DNA of 42,889 nucleotides from JBBQVZ01 sp038211015 (GCA_038211015.1 JBBQVZ010000011.1:1-42889); one strand, 5' to 3'; positions 16,708-26,796 are shown, counted from the stretch's first letter. Numbers and translations: made by a program. Notes: generated by a model not told the origin, from the letters alone.

Positions 16708-19485
16708 CTACGTGCCGCGAATCGTCAGTTCGCTGGCGTCCATGTACGCCGGGTTCCCACGGTTCGTGAGCAGCACCAGCTTCACGAAGCGGACGTCGCT
16801 CGCTCCCCGCGAGGGGACCAACTTGTTCAGCCTGCCGATCTTGCGCTTGCCGCCCGAGAAGGCGAGCACCCATCTGCCTCCGGCCTTCTTCGTGTAGATC
16901 GAGAACGTCCTGGTTGCCGCGTCCGGTCCGTCGCCGCACGTGTTGCCCGGATCGAACCCGAAGCTCGTGACGTCCACGGCCTGCGGAAGCTTCACGACGA
17001 CCGACCGCGGTCCCGGTGCGTCGGACCCCCATCCCGTTCCGAGCGCGAGGTCGAACGCGCCCTGAGGGCCGCAGCCGAAGTCGCTGTAATCCGGTGGCGA
17101 GGCCTTCACCACCGTGGCGCCTCCTTCGATCGCCGCCCAGTCTCGGGTGATCTTCCGTTGGACCGTCTCGTCCCCGTCGACGACCAGGTTCGAGATGGTC
17201 GCCGGCTCGTAGCCGATCTGGTCCACGACGAACTTGTCATACGTGTGGAACGGAACGTTGGCGATGGAGAACGTGCCGGCCGCATCGGTCGTGGTGCCGA
17301 GGTCGCCCCCGAGGACCGACACGTGGCCGCCGACGCCGACCGTCACTCCCTCGAGCGGCGCCCCGGTCACCGAGTCCGTGATGGTTCCGGAGATCGTGCC
17401 GCAGGGGTCGGACGCGCAGTTCGGCGGTGTCTCGAAGTCGGCCACCGGACGCACATCGTTGCCGTCCCCCGATGCCGCGAAGTACCCCATGCCCCGCTCG
17501 GCGAACAACGTCCAGAGCGCGGCCTGGTTCGCTCCGGCGAACACCACTTGGTCGGCCTGCATGATCGCGTTCCGCATGTCCAGGAACGACGGCTCCGGAG
17601 GCGACAGCTCCATGCCGCGTGTGACGATCGACTCCGTCACCGCCGATCCGAGCATCTCTCGCATCTCCCAGAGGGTCTGCACCCAGATCTCGCCGTCGGC
17701 GTGGACCTCGGGGCCGCCCGCGATCTTCCCGAAATCGGCGTACGTGTATCCACCCGGCCCACCGTCGCCGCTCGTCGGGCAGTTCTCCACACCGGTCACG
17801 CCGACGGGACAGTCGACCGCCGCGGAGCGGAAGGAGACCTCGTCGCCACCGGAGTAACGGAACGCGATCGCGTCGCCGTCCGCCGGCGTGTCCGTGAACC
17901 AGCCGTTGTCGTCGGTGAAGTCGATCGCGTACCAGTCGCTCCAACCCTCGCCCATCGAGCCCGACTGCTGGGCGTTCACGGCCGGTGACCCGTCCGGGGC
18001 GGTGACCAGGCGATTGGACAGGCCGTGGGCGAACTCGTGGTACACGGTCTCGGCCTCGTTCCCCGAGTCCCCCGAGGGGATGTGAGGGCCCCACACGGCC
18101 GCGCGCTGCAGGTACATCTGCATGACGCCGGGCTCACCGTCGGGCGGCGTGGTCATGTTCGCGTTGTTGACGTGGCCGCCGTCGGGGAACCCGTTGGCGG
18201 TGTTGGCGCCGTCGAGGAGATGCCCGTCGACCTGATCGCCGCCCAGGCCCTGGCCCGTCGAGTTCGCGACCTGGAAGTTGCCGGCCGCCTCCGTGAACCC
18301 GATCGGGGCGGCGAGCAGGTCATCGTGGAACGTGTTGAGGAAGTAGTAGAGCTGGACACCGAACCAGTTGCGGTTCCGCTTCCAGTCCTTCGCGACGGTC
18401 TTGTCCCATGTGCAGAAGAAGTGCGTCGAGCAGTTCTGCGACGTCGTCGTCGTGTCGTACTCGGGCATGTACGACCAATCGGTGCCCGTGACCGCCTTGA
18501 TCTCGTCCTGGGGGACGGCCTTGTCGTCGTCGTTGACGTCGGCGAAGACGTGCGCGTTGTTGCCGGACAGCGCGGTCCCGTCCGCCACGGGGAACGTCAC
18601 CGCGCGGAGGTCACCGCCACCGTTGGGCAGATCGCCGCTCGGGTACATGCCGACTGCCTGGCCCGTGCCGACGACGTCCGCGTCCGTCAGGCTCGTGCGC
18701 CACAAGATGCGGCCGGTCTGCGCGTCGACCACCGAGAGTGCCAGGAAGTTCGGATCGACCCACGTGGTGGTCTGCCACGCGATCCTCGCTTCCCGTTGCG
18801 TGGGGAAGAGCACGAGCTTCGCGGTGTCTTCCCGCTGCGCGGTGAGTTCTAGGGCTCCGGCGGAACGCCGGGCGGCGCCGATCGCCTCGATCGAGCCGAG
18901 GTGCGGGAGCGACGACGACACCCGGAGCCTGTGCACGGGGGAGCCGGTGAGGTTGATGAGTCGGCCGTCGCTCGTCACGTTCGCCTTGAGCCCGTTCCGG
19001 AACGCGGTGACGCCGCCGGCGCGCTGCGTCCACGAGATGTGGTGGGTGCCGATGATGTCGACGTAGTCCTGCCGGAGTTGGAACGTCCGCAGGTCCGCCC
19101 GGTTCAGCCCGAACGCCCGCAGGTGTGAGCGGACGTAGTCCATCGCGACCTGCGTGGCCGGCCGGACGCTCGCACCGCTGAGGAACCCGTCGAGCCTGCC
19201 GACCATCCGGAGCGTGCCCGTCTGCTCGTCGGCGATCACGACGCCCTGGCTCCCAAGGCTCCCGGCGAGCGCCGCGCGGGCCCTGAGCACCGCGCGGCCC
19301 GGCGAGACCGGTGCGCCCACCGCCCTGCTGTCGTACAGCTCCGAGCTCGCGCGCGTGTGCGTCGCGCTCACGCTCGCCGGCCGAGCGGACGCCGTGACCA
19401 CCGTGACGACGGACAGTGTCAGCACCGCGGCAAGTACCGCGACGGCGAACCGGCGCCTGGCACCGGGCTGTACGGATCCCATCAT
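16708..19485 (-). CDS. secreted M36-family (fungalysin-type) metallopeptidase, paralogue 1
   Basis: 925 aa. A cleavable signal peptide (residues 1-35) is followed by an FTP-like propeptide, the M36 catalytic domain with HEFAH at 483-487 and EGWSDWYAIDF about 30 residues later (third zinc ligand), a carboxypeptidase-regulatory-like beta sandwich (GTISGTITDSVTGAPLEGVTV) and a C-terminal discoidin/F5-8-like domain with VDVTSFGFDPGNTC. It is expected to be exported and autoprocessed, degrading extracellular protein. Start: the first of two ATGs, 7 nt from GAGGAGG. It lies 64 nt downstream of a paralogue with the same domain order, separated by a hairpin. Confidence 0.93.
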   Translation of the reverse strand: MMGSVQPGARRRFAVAVLAAVLTLSVVTVVTASARPASVSATHTRASSELYDSRAVGAPVSPGRAVLRARAALAGSLGSQGVVIADEQTGTLRMVGRLDGFLSGASVRPATQVAMDYVRSHLRAFGLNRADLRTFQLRQDYVDIIGTHHISWTQRAGGVTAFRNGLKANVTSDGRLINLTGSPVHRLRVSSSLPHLGSIEAIGAARRSAGALELTAQREDTAKLVLFPTQREARIAWQTTTWVDPNFLALSVVDAQTGRILWRTSLTDADVVGTGQAVGMYPSGDLPNGGGDLRAVTFPVADGTALSGNNAHVFADVNDDDKAVPQDEIKAVTGTDWSYMPEYDTTTTSQNCSTHFFCTWDKTVAKDWKRNRNWFGVQLYYFLNTFHDDLLAAPIGFTEAAGNFQVANSTGQGLGGDQVDGHLLDGANTANGFPDGGHVNNANMTTPPDGEPGVMQMYLQRAAVWGPHIPSGDSGNEAETVYHEFAHGLSNRLVTAPDGSPAVNAQQSGSMGEGWSDWYAIDFTDDNGWFTDTPADGDAIAFRYSGGDEVSFRSAAVDCPVGVTGVENCPTSGDGGPGGYTYADFGKIAGGPEVHADGEIWVQTLWEMREMLGSAVTESIVTRGMELSPPEPSFLDMRNAIMQADQVVFAGANQAALWTLFAERGMGYFAASGDGNDVRPVADFETPPNCASDPCGTISGTITDSVTGAPLEGVTVGVGGHVSVLGGDLGTTTDAAGTFSIANVPFHTYDKFVVDQIGYEPATISNLVVDGDETVQRKITRDWAAIEGGATVVKASPPDYSDFGCGPQGAFDLALGTGWGSDAPGPRSVVVKLPQAVDVTSFGFDPGNTCGDGPDAATRTFSIYTKKAGGRWVLAFSGGKRKIGRLNKLVPSRGASDVRFVKLVLLTNRGNPAYMDASELTIRGT

Positions 19486-19506
19486 CGAAGAACCTCCTCG
19501 ACTGAA

Positions 19507-19529
19507 CGAGAGGGCCGCCGGCCCTCTCG
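19507..19529 (-). terminator. 10-bp hairpin between the two M36 peptidase genes
   Basis: CGAGAGGGCC-GCC-GGCCCTCTCG is a perfect stem with a three-base loop located between the stop of the upstream gene (19550) and the ribosome site of the downstream one. It lacks a U-tract, so it may terminate, attenuate or stabilise the processed mRNA. Confidence 0.55.
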
Positions 19530-19549
19530 TGTTCGACGCCCGCGATCCG

Positions 19550-22321
19550 CTACGTGCCGCGGACCGAGAACTCCATCACGTCCATGAACAGCGGGTCGCC
19601 GTGGTTCGTCAGCATGGTGAACCGCACGAACCGCACGTTGGCCGTTCCCGTCTTCGGCACGTAGGTCAGGAGCTTCCCGTTGTTGGGCGCCGAGCCGATG
19701 AACGCCATGACCCACCCGGCGTTGGCCGTCTTGGTCTCGACCTTGAACTTCTTCACGCCGGCCTCGGGCCCATCGCCGCACGAGCCGGTCGAGGCGACCG
19801 CGAAGCTCGTGACGTCGACGGCCTTCGGCAGCTTGACGACGACCTTGCGCGGGCCCTTGTTGGTGCTGCCCGCGGTGCTGCCCACCGCGTCGGATCCCCA
19901 GCCGGTGCCGAGGTCCAGGTCGAACGCGAAGTCCGGACCGCAGAACGGGCTGTAGTCGGGCGGCGTGAACTTCCCGACCTTCGCCCCACCCTCGGTCGAC
20001 GCCCAGTCGCGGATCACCTTCACGGCCAGCTTGAGATCGCCGTCGAGCTCGAGGTGCCCGACCAGGATCCGCTCGTAGCCCGCGCCCGCGATGGAGAACC
20101 GGGGGTACGAACCGAACGGCACGTTCGCGATCGAGAAGCGCCCCGCCGCGTCGGTCGTGTCCGCCAGGTCCGACGCGAACCCCGAGTCCAGCCCGGGCAC
20201 CGCGACGTGGATGCCGGCGACCGGCTTGCCGCTCGCCTTGTCCTTCACCTTGCCGGAGATCGTGGCGCAGTCCGACGTCGCGCAATCGGGAGGAGGCGAG
20301 AAGTTCTCGATGGGGTGCACGTCGTCGCTGGTCGACGCCGCGAAGAACCCCATGCCTCGTTCCGCGAAGATCGACCAGAGCGTCCCCGCGTTCGCGCCGG
20401 CGAAGTTCACGAGGTCCGCCTGGATGATCGAGTTCCGCATGTCGAGGAACGACGGCGCGCCGGGCGACAGCTCCATGCCGCGGGTCACGAGCGTCTCCGC
20501 GACCACCGGGCCGAGCGTCTGACGGATCTGCCAGAGCGTCTCCAGCCAGATCTCGCCGTCGGAATGCACCTCGGGCCCGTCGAAGACCTTCCCGAAGTCC
20601 CCGTACGTGTAGCCGCCGGAGCCCGCGCCGAGCGAACCGACGCATGGAGATGCTGCGCCGACCGGGCAATCGACCGGATTCGTCCGCAGGAGCCCGGCGA
20701 ACGTGATGGCGCCCATGACCACGTCGCCGACGGCGGCGGCGTCCGGCTTGAAGCCCAGGTTGTTCAGGAAGTCCAGGGCGTACCAGTCGCTCCACCCCTC
20801 GCCCATCGAGTTGCCCTGCTGGTTCGTCAGCCCGGACGTGCCGTCCGGGTACAGGACCAGCCGGTTCGACAGACCGTGCGTGTACTCGTGATAGACGACC
20901 TCCGCGTCGTCGCCGCCGTCCGCGCTCGGCAGCGCGGGCAACCCTTGGTCCGAGCGGAACAGGTACATCTGCATCGTCGGAGATTGGCCGTCGGGCGGCG
21001 TGCCCATGTTGGCGTTGTTGAAGTGGTCTTTGTCCGGAAGGCCGCTGCCCGAGTTGGCCCCGTCCATCGCCTGGCCCAGGACCTTGTCGTCCCCTTCGAA
21101 GTTGCCCGCCGCGGCCGTGAAGCCGTAGGGCGCAGCCGCCAGATGGTCATGGAACTTGTTCAGGTAGTACATGACCTGCGCGGCGTTCTGCGCCATGTTC
21201 GCCTGCCAGCTGAACGGCACGCTCTTGTCCCAGGTGCACGGCCGTGAGGTGGTGCAGTTCTGTGCGGCGTTCGTCGTGTCCAGGATCGCCGGGACGCTCC
21301 AATCCGTTCCCGACACGGCCGCGATCTCCTCGCCCGGGTCCGGCGTGTTGTTGTCTTTCACGTCCGCCCACACGTGCGCGTTGTCGTTGATCAGACGTGA
21401 GCCGTCGACCACCGGGAACGCGACGGGGTTCGCGGTGTTCCCCCCGGCGGGCACCAGGTCGCTCGGATAGAACTCCCACGCCGTCGCGGTGCCGGTCGCA
21501 TCGCTCGTGAGGCTCTGGCGGTAGAGCACGGAGCCGGTCCCGGCGTCCACGATCGACAGGTAGAGCTGTTGGGTGCTCGGCCAGGTGAACGTCTTCCACG
21601 CGAGCCGGGCGCCGCGCCCGGTCGGGAACAGGACGAGCGAGGCCGAGTCGGAGCTCTGGGCGCCCGCGACCGCGGTGCCTCCGTTCAGGCGTGCCGCACG
21701 GATCGCGTCGTCCGCTCCGATGCTCGGGACGAACGATGCGACCCGGATCCCGTGTACCGGCGAACCCGTGACGTTGAGAAGGCGTCCGTCGCTCGTCACG
21801 CTCGCGCGGAGGCCGTTGTGGAACACCGGAACGCCACGCTTCGACTGCGTCCACGAGATGTGGTGCACGCCCGCGATGTCCACGTAGTCCTGGCGAAGGT
21901 GGAACGTCTTGATGTCGGCCCTCGTCAGGCCGAACCCCGCGAGGTTGGACCGGACGAAGCCCATGGCGACGGTCCGAGCCGGCCGTGCGCTGCGTGCGGT
22001 CAGGTAGCCGTCGAGACGGCCGACCATCCTGAGCGTGCCCGTCAGCGGATCGGACTGGATCACCCCTTGGGTTCCCAGCCGTCGCGCGAGCTGGACCCGA
22101 GCACGGGCGGTCCGGGCGCTCGGTGCCACTGCGGCGCCACTGCGGGCTCGCACGTCGAAGTTCCCGACCACGTGGCCGGCCTGCGCCCGCCTGGGGGCGA
22201 CCCGTCCTGCGGACCTCGCCGGCGCCATGGCGGCCAGGAGCGCGGCGATCGTCATCGCGGCGGTGAGGATGGCCACGGATACGCGACGCCGGTCCCGACG
22301 GCGTCCGTCAGCGTGCAGCAT
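19550..22321 (-). CDS. secreted M36-family (fungalysin-type) metallopeptidase, paralogue 2
   Basis: 923 aa with the same layout as its neighbour: twin-Arg-like basic N-terminus and hydrophobic signal (RRRVSVAILTAAMTIAALL), propeptide, zinc site HEYTH at 478-482, EGWSDWYALDF as the Glu-ligand motif, a beta-sandwich (GTISGKVKD-like segment) and a C-terminal discoidin-like domain ending MEFSVRGT, against SELTIRGT in paralogue 1. ATG at 22321 was chosen because GGAGGT is 7 nt upstream; the frame extends 13 codons further but without a site. First gene of the pair, reading leftward. The catalytic residues are intact in both copies, so both are probably active. Confidence 0.93.
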   Translation of the reverse strand: MLHADGRRRDRRRVSVAILTAAMTIAALLAAMAPARSAGRVAPRRAQAGHVVGNFDVRARSGAAVAPSARTARARVQLARRLGTQGVIQSDPLTGTLRMVGRLDGYLTARSARPARTVAMGFVRSNLAGFGLTRADIKTFHLRQDYVDIAGVHHISWTQSKRGVPVFHNGLRASVTSDGRLLNVTGSPVHGIRVASFVPSIGADDAIRAARLNGGTAVAGAQSSDSASLVLFPTGRGARLAWKTFTWPSTQQLYLSIVDAGTGSVLYRQSLTSDATGTATAWEFYPSDLVPAGGNTANPVAFPVVDGSRLINDNAHVWADVKDNNTPDPGEEIAAVSGTDWSVPAILDTTNAAQNCTTSRPCTWDKSVPFSWQANMAQNAAQVMYYLNKFHDHLAAAPYGFTAAAGNFEGDDKVLGQAMDGANSGSGLPDKDHFNNANMGTPPDGQSPTMQMYLFRSDQGLPALPSADGGDDAEVVYHEYTHGLSNRLVLYPDGTSGLTNQQGNSMGEGWSDWYALDFLNNLGFKPDAAAVGDVVMGAITFAGLLRTNPVDCPVGAASPCVGSLGAGSGGYTYGDFGKVFDGPEVHSDGEIWLETLWQIRQTLGPVVAETLVTRGMELSPGAPSFLDMRNSIIQADLVNFAGANAGTLWSIFAERGMGFFAASTSDDVHPIENFSPPPDCATSDCATISGKVKDKASGKPVAGIHVAVPGLDSGFASDLADTTDAAGRFSIANVPFGSYPRFSIAGAGYERILVGHLELDGDLKLAVKVIRDWASTEGGAKVGKFTPPDYSPFCGPDFAFDLDLGTGWGSDAVGSTAGSTNKGPRKVVVKLPKAVDVTSFAVASTGSCGDGPEAGVKKFKVETKTANAGWVMAFIGSAPNNGKLLTYVPKTGTANVRFVRFTMLTNHGDPLFMDVMEFSVRGT

Positions 22322-22425
22322 GCGAAGTACCTCCAGTTGAGTGAGGTAGCAACGTAGCACCCGACGTGCCTCGGGTCATGGGAACGGTGGGGGAATGGGG
22401 GAGCGAACCTCGGCCTACGTCCTCG

Positions 22426-24465
22426 TCACCGAGGAGCGGCCGGCACGGTGCCGGTCATCGTCGTTCCCGTGCCGATCCGACTGACCACCGCCAGGGTTCC
22501 TCCGATCGCGTCCAGACGGTCGGCGATCCCCTGCAACCCCGTTCCGTAGCCGGTTTCGTTCGGATCGAACCCACGACCGTCATCCGCGACCACGAACGTG
22601 AGGTGTCCATCGGCCTGCGCGAGGGAGACCGATGCGCACGTAGCATCGGCGTACTTCACGATGTTGTTCATCGCCTCCAGACAGGAGAAGTAGACGGCGG
22701 CCTCCACTTCCTGCGAGTACCTAACGACGCCGTCCGCTGTAACCGTGATGGGAACCGCAGCCTTCTTCGACTGCGCTTCGAGCGCTGTGGGCAGCCCTTT
22801 GTCCGCGAGCAGGGGCGGATAGATCCCACGCGCCAGATCGCGGAGATCCTCGATGGCGTCGCCGGTCGTCGTTTGCAAACCGTCCAGGAGCTCGCCCGTC
22901 TTCGCCGGGTCGCGGTCAAGCATGGTCCTCGCCAGCTTCAACTGGATCGAGAGCGCAACCAACTGTTGTTGCGCGCCGTCGTGCAGGTTCCGCTCCAGTC
23001 GCCGGCGCTCCTCGTCCTGGGCCGCCACCAGGCGCTGGCGCGAAGCGCGGAGCTCTCCGATCAATCGAACGTTGCGCAGGACCAGGCCGGCTTGGGCTGC
23101 GAGGTCTTCGACCAGCTTGTGCCGAGCGGGATCCATGGGGTCGGAAGGCGGCATCGTCACCGAGAGCGAGCCAAGATGTTCGCCTTGGTGGACGACGTCG
23201 ACGGCGTCGGCGGGGACATCGGCCGGCGTCGCCGAGTCGGCAGGGAACATGGCGGATGGATGCAGCTCATCGCCGAGCCGCAGCCAGACGACGGCGACCT
23301 CCGCCCCCGTGCCGGCGGCGAGAACCTGCGCCATCCGCGGGAGCACGTCGTCGGCGGCATACGCCTCGCCCATACGACCCGAGAAATCGGCCAAGACCTC
23401 GTACGGTGTGGCGCGCTCGCCATACACCAGACGGTCCGCCAGCTTCCGGGCGCGATCGCGCGCCGGTTGGAACCCAACCGCCAATACCGCGGCCGCCACG
23501 AACGACAGCACCGAGGAGTCGAAGAGCTGCGAGCCGAGCCCCACGATCAGGGCGTAGATCAGCGTGATGAATAGCGCCATCGCACCGACCACTACCGTCT
23601 TCCGGATCACCAGATCAAGGTCGTAGAGGTGGTACCTGAAGATGGCGATCGCACACGCGGCCGGGATCCCGAAGAGCACGACGGCGACCGTGAGGTCGAG
23701 GAGGGCGCTGGACAGGGATCGTGCCGCAGCCGAGCTGGACGACGACCACAGAGCAGCGGCCACGATCGCGAGCGCAAGAGAAACGACAGCCGCGACGCCG
23801 ACATAGGCGAGCCATCGGAGCTGCTGGCGCTCATCGTCCTTGGATCTCCGGTATCGCACAACGAGCGAGGCGACCGCGAGCAGCGCACAGAGCGCCAAGA
23901 TGCAGCCGGCGATCGCGATAGTCATGTCGAGCAACGGCTTCCAGGAGTCGATCGCGATGGGATTCTGCGGTCCGCGTCCCGCGTAGACGGAGAGCTCTTG
24001 CGGCAAGATGGCGAATCCGACCGTCATCACCGTCACCGTCGCGAGATAGAGGCGCCACACCCATGGCCAGCGTGGGGTTCCGGTCGGATACAGCATGGGG
24101 ATGGCGACGATCAGCATCAGGGAGAGGAAGAACGTCAGGGTGCCGATCCACGCCGCGAACGTTGTTCCGGGCAGGGTCCGATCCGCCACGTTCGCGTATG
24201 AAGCGTATCCACCGCCGGCCGCCGAAACGGCGAACGAGCCGACCACCGCGAGCATCGCCCACCCGACACCATTCCCGGTTCGCGCCGCGATCGTGGCGCC
24301 GACCACCGCGAGGCCGATGGCCCCGAACGTGACGATCACGACGAGCTCGGGATCATCGGTCGTACCGGTCGCGAAGAACGCCACGGCCCATACGACGATG
24401 AGCGCCGTGGACGTCCCCGCGACCGTGGCGGCCACCCATCCCACCGGTCGGACCCGATCGCTCAC
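22426..24465 (-). CDS. membrane GAF/HisKA_3 sensor histidine kinase 1
   Basis: 679 aa. Nine or ten membrane segments fill the first ~330 residues, ending in YDLDLVIRKTVVVGAMALF, a signature of this actinobacterial kinase family. A GAF domain follows (ATPYEVLADFSGRMGEAY onward), then the HisKA_3 helix ERRRLERNLHDGAQQQLVAL with the phospho-His, and a GHKL ATPase (VADDGRGFD, GTGLQGIADRL). These NarL/LiaS-like kinases phosphorylate LuxR-type regulators; the two candidates are encoded at 27466 and 28179. GTG start with GGAGG four bases upstream. It is 108 nt downstream of kinase 2 on the same strand. Confidence 0.92.
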   Translation of the reverse strand: MSDRVRPVGWVAATVAGTSTALIVVWAVAFFATGTTDDPELVVIVTFGAIGLAVVGATIAARTGNGVGWAMLAVVGSFAVSAAGGGYASYANVADRTLPGTTFAAWIGTLTFFLSLMLIVAIPMLYPTGTPRWPWVWRLYLATVTVMTVGFAILPQELSVYAGRGPQNPIAIDSWKPLLDMTIAIAGCILALCALLAVASLVVRYRRSKDDERQQLRWLAYVGVAAVVSLALAIVAAALWSSSSSAAARSLSSALLDLTVAVVLFGIPAACAIAIFRYHLYDLDLVIRKTVVVGAMALFITLIYALIVGLGSQLFDSSVLSFVAAAVLAVGFQPARDRARKLADRLVYGERATPYEVLADFSGRMGEAYAADDVLPRMAQVLAAGTGAEVAVVWLRLGDELHPSAMFPADSATPADVPADAVDVVHQGEHLGSLSVTMPPSDPMDPARHKLVEDLAAQAGLVLRNVRLIGELRASRQRLVAAQDEERRRLERNLHDGAQQQLVALSIQLKLARTMLDRDPAKTGELLDGLQTTTGDAIEDLRDLARGIYPPLLADKGLPTALEAQSKKAAVPITVTADGVVRYSQEVEAAVYFSCLEAMNNIVKYADATCASVSLAQADGHLTFVVADDGRGFDPNETGYGTGLQGIADRLDAIGGTLAVVSRIGTGTTMTGTVPAAPR

Positions 24466-24573
24466 ACGCCCTCCATGAACTTGGCGGCCACCCGATCCAC
24501 GACGAGCGTTGCCCGGCCCCTCGCGCTCACGGTCTAAGGACCCCTTCGATCGCTTCGATCTCGTCTCTGCAGT

Positions 24574-26796
24574 TCACGCCGAGCTCCCTACAGCGACCGG
24601 GATGCGTCCGGCCAGGGTCGTGCCACCGCCGGGCGCGCTCACCACCTCGAGCGAACCACCGAGGGCGGCGAGCCGGTCGGCGATCCCTTGTAACCCGGTC
24701 CCGTACCTAGTGAGAGCGGTGTCGAAGCCTCGGCCGTCGTCAGCCACCTCGAACGTCAGCCCTTCCTGATCATGGGACAAGCGCACGGTCGCGCGCGTCG
24801 CCCCCGCGTACTTCGCGATGTTCTGCAGCGCCTCGAGCACCGAGAAGTACACGGCCGATTCGATCTGCTGCGGGTAGCGACCGACGCCATCGCCGTCAGG
24901 CTCGATCACCACCGGCACGGCTGCCTTGCGTGCCTGTGCCTCGAGCGCAGCATGGAGGCCCTTGTCGGCGAGGAGCGGTGGATAGATCCCGCGGGCCAGG
25001 TCCCGGAGGTCCTCGAGAGCGTCGCGGGTCGCCTCCTGGAGGCCGTCGACCATCGATGCGGCCTTGTCCGGATCCTTCGCGATCAGTCCCTCCAGGAGTT
25101 TCAGTCGAACGGCGAGCGCGACGAGCTGTTGCTGGGCACCGTCGTGGATGTTGCGCTCGATCTTCCGGCGCTCCTCGTCCTGGGCCGCGACCAGCCGTTG
25201 GCGTGAGGCGCGGAGCTCCTCGATCAAGCGAACGTTCCGCAGGACGGGTCCGGCTTGCCCGGCAAGGTCTCGAACGAGCCTGGACTTCGAAGGGGTCATG
25301 GGGTCCGTCGCCGGCATCACCACCGAGAGCGCCCCGAGGAGCTCGCCGCGATCGTGCACCTCGACGGCATCATCGTCGCCGAGACCGGGAAGCGTGTCGC
25401 CCGACCATGGGACCGCAACTGGTGGGGGCGCGTCGCCCGGCCAGACGGCCGCGGGTCGGAGCTCACCGGCGACCAGCAGCCAGACCGCGGATCGCTCGGC
25501 CCCCACGCCGCGTGCCAGCACCTCCGCCATCCGAGGGAGCACGTCATCGCTCGAGTAGGTTTCGCCGACGCGTCCCGAGAAGGCGGTGAGCACCTCGTAC
25601 GGCGTGGCGCGTCCACCGAAGACGATGCGATCCGCGATCCGGGCGGCCACCCGCCGGAGCGGCCAGACGAGGATCCCGATGACCACGCCGGCGACGAGGT
25701 CGAGCTGACCTCCGCTGACGGAGGCGAACAACCCCGTGACGACCCAGACGAACGCGATCCCCACGAGCAAGAGGAGGACGGCGAGCATCGCGTAGACCAC
25801 CGTCTTGCGGATCACCACCTGGAGGTCCCAGAGACCATGGCGGAAGATCGCGATCAGGTACGCGATCGGGACCCCGAAGACCACCGTGAGCGCGGCGAGC
25901 CCCAGGAGGATCGGGAAGATCGGGGCGGACGACTCGTCACCGATCCCCAGAGCTTCGAAGATCGAGCCGAGGACCAGCAACGCGGCGATGAGCGTCCCCG
26001 CGAGGGCTCCGACCACGATCAACGGACGCATCAGACGTCGAGTGTCTCCGGACGAATGGCGGTACCGGCCGATCAACGCGATCACGGTCGAGAGCGCCGA
26101 GACGAGCGCGATCACGGTCCCGATGCGGATCAGCTCGTCCCCCCACCCGAAGCCTGGGATCCCGAACGGGTTCTCGTACACGATCCCGTCGTCTCGCCAG
26201 TTGTTGTACGGACCGGGGCGGAGCAAGAACGAAAGCATCGCGAGCGCCGTACCGCCGAGCAGGCCGATCGCGGACCAACGCCAGCCCTTGCTCGGGAGAT
26301 GGCCGTCGGGGTAGAGCAGGAACAGGAGCGGGATCAGGGCGAGCGGGTAGAGCGAGTACTCCCCGATCATCGCCCAGAGCCCGATCAGCGGAACCGATCC
26401 GGGGTCCACCTTGAGCCCACGCACCACGAGCGTCTGCGCAAGGGCCAGGACCGGGAACGGCGCTCCGATGATGACGAACAGCCATCCTGCCCAATTGCTC
26501 GGCTGACGCCAGACGATCATGACGCCGACTCCGACCCAGCCCAGGCACACGAAGATGATCGCGACAACGACGATGTTGATGTCGCCACCGTCGGCGACGA
26601 GCGGGTCGCCGGCACCGCGTCGAGTCTCGAGCTCTGCGATGACCTGTCGCATCTGCGGGGCGTCTGGATCCCCGACCACCACGATCATGCCCTTCGGCAC
26701 GGGGTCGGGGCTCCGGGCTACCACGCTCGTCACGATGGCCGCCGTGCACACGGCGAGGATCCCGACCGAGAAGGCGCGCGCCAGCGTCCGGTTCAT
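24574..26796 (-). CDS. membrane GAF/HisKA_3 sensor histidine kinase 2 with extracytoplasmic loop
   Basis: 740 aa, paralogue of kinase 1 with an N-terminal addition: an extra membrane helix (residues 8-27) and then about 45 residues outside the membrane, including MIVVVGDPDAPQMRQVIAEL and DPLVADGGDIN, before the shared multi-pass region. Then WDLQVVIRKTVVYAM, GAF (ATPYEVLTAFSGRVGETY), phospho-His in KIERNIHDGAQQQLVAL and ATPase motifs ADDGRGFD and GTGLQGIADRL. The loop is absent from kinases 1 and 3 and could be its ligand-sensing part. ATG start with GGAAG about 8 nt upstream. Confidence 0.92.
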   Translation of the reverse strand: MNRTLARAFSVGILAVCTAAIVTSVVARSPDPVPKGMIVVVGDPDAPQMRQVIAELETRRGAGDPLVADGGDINIVVVAIIFVCLGWVGVGVMIVWRQPSNWAGWLFVIIGAPFPVLALAQTLVVRGLKVDPGSVPLIGLWAMIGEYSLYPLALIPLLFLLYPDGHLPSKGWRWSAIGLLGGTALAMLSFLLRPGPYNNWRDDGIVYENPFGIPGFGWGDELIRIGTVIALVSALSTVIALIGRYRHSSGDTRRLMRPLIVVGALAGTLIAALLVLGSIFEALGIGDESSAPIFPILLGLAALTVVFGVPIAYLIAIFRHGLWDLQVVIRKTVVYAMLAVLLLLVGIAFVWVVTGLFASVSGGQLDLVAGVVIGILVWPLRRVAARIADRIVFGGRATPYEVLTAFSGRVGETYSSDDVLPRMAEVLARGVGAERSAVWLLVAGELRPAAVWPGDAPPPVAVPWSGDTLPGLGDDDAVEVHDRGELLGALSVVMPATDPMTPSKSRLVRDLAGQAGPVLRNVRLIEELRASRQRLVAAQDEERRKIERNIHDGAQQQLVALAVRLKLLEGLIAKDPDKAASMVDGLQEATRDALEDLRDLARGIYPPLLADKGLHAALEAQARKAAVPVVIEPDGDGVGRYPQQIESAVYFSVLEALQNIAKYAGATRATVRLSHDQEGLTFEVADDGRGFDTALTRYGTGLQGIADRLAALGGSLEVVSAPGGGTTLAGRIPVAVGSSA

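Noticed and set aside
19154..21247. 697-codon plus-strand frame opposite the two M36 peptidases
   Set aside because: It spans both paralogues and the gap between them; composition typical of antisense frames.
22637..22646. Another GTAGCATCGGC resembling the recurring -10 motif
   Set aside because: It lies inside kinase 1 on the non-coding strand with no start codon in place downstream, so it is likely chance.
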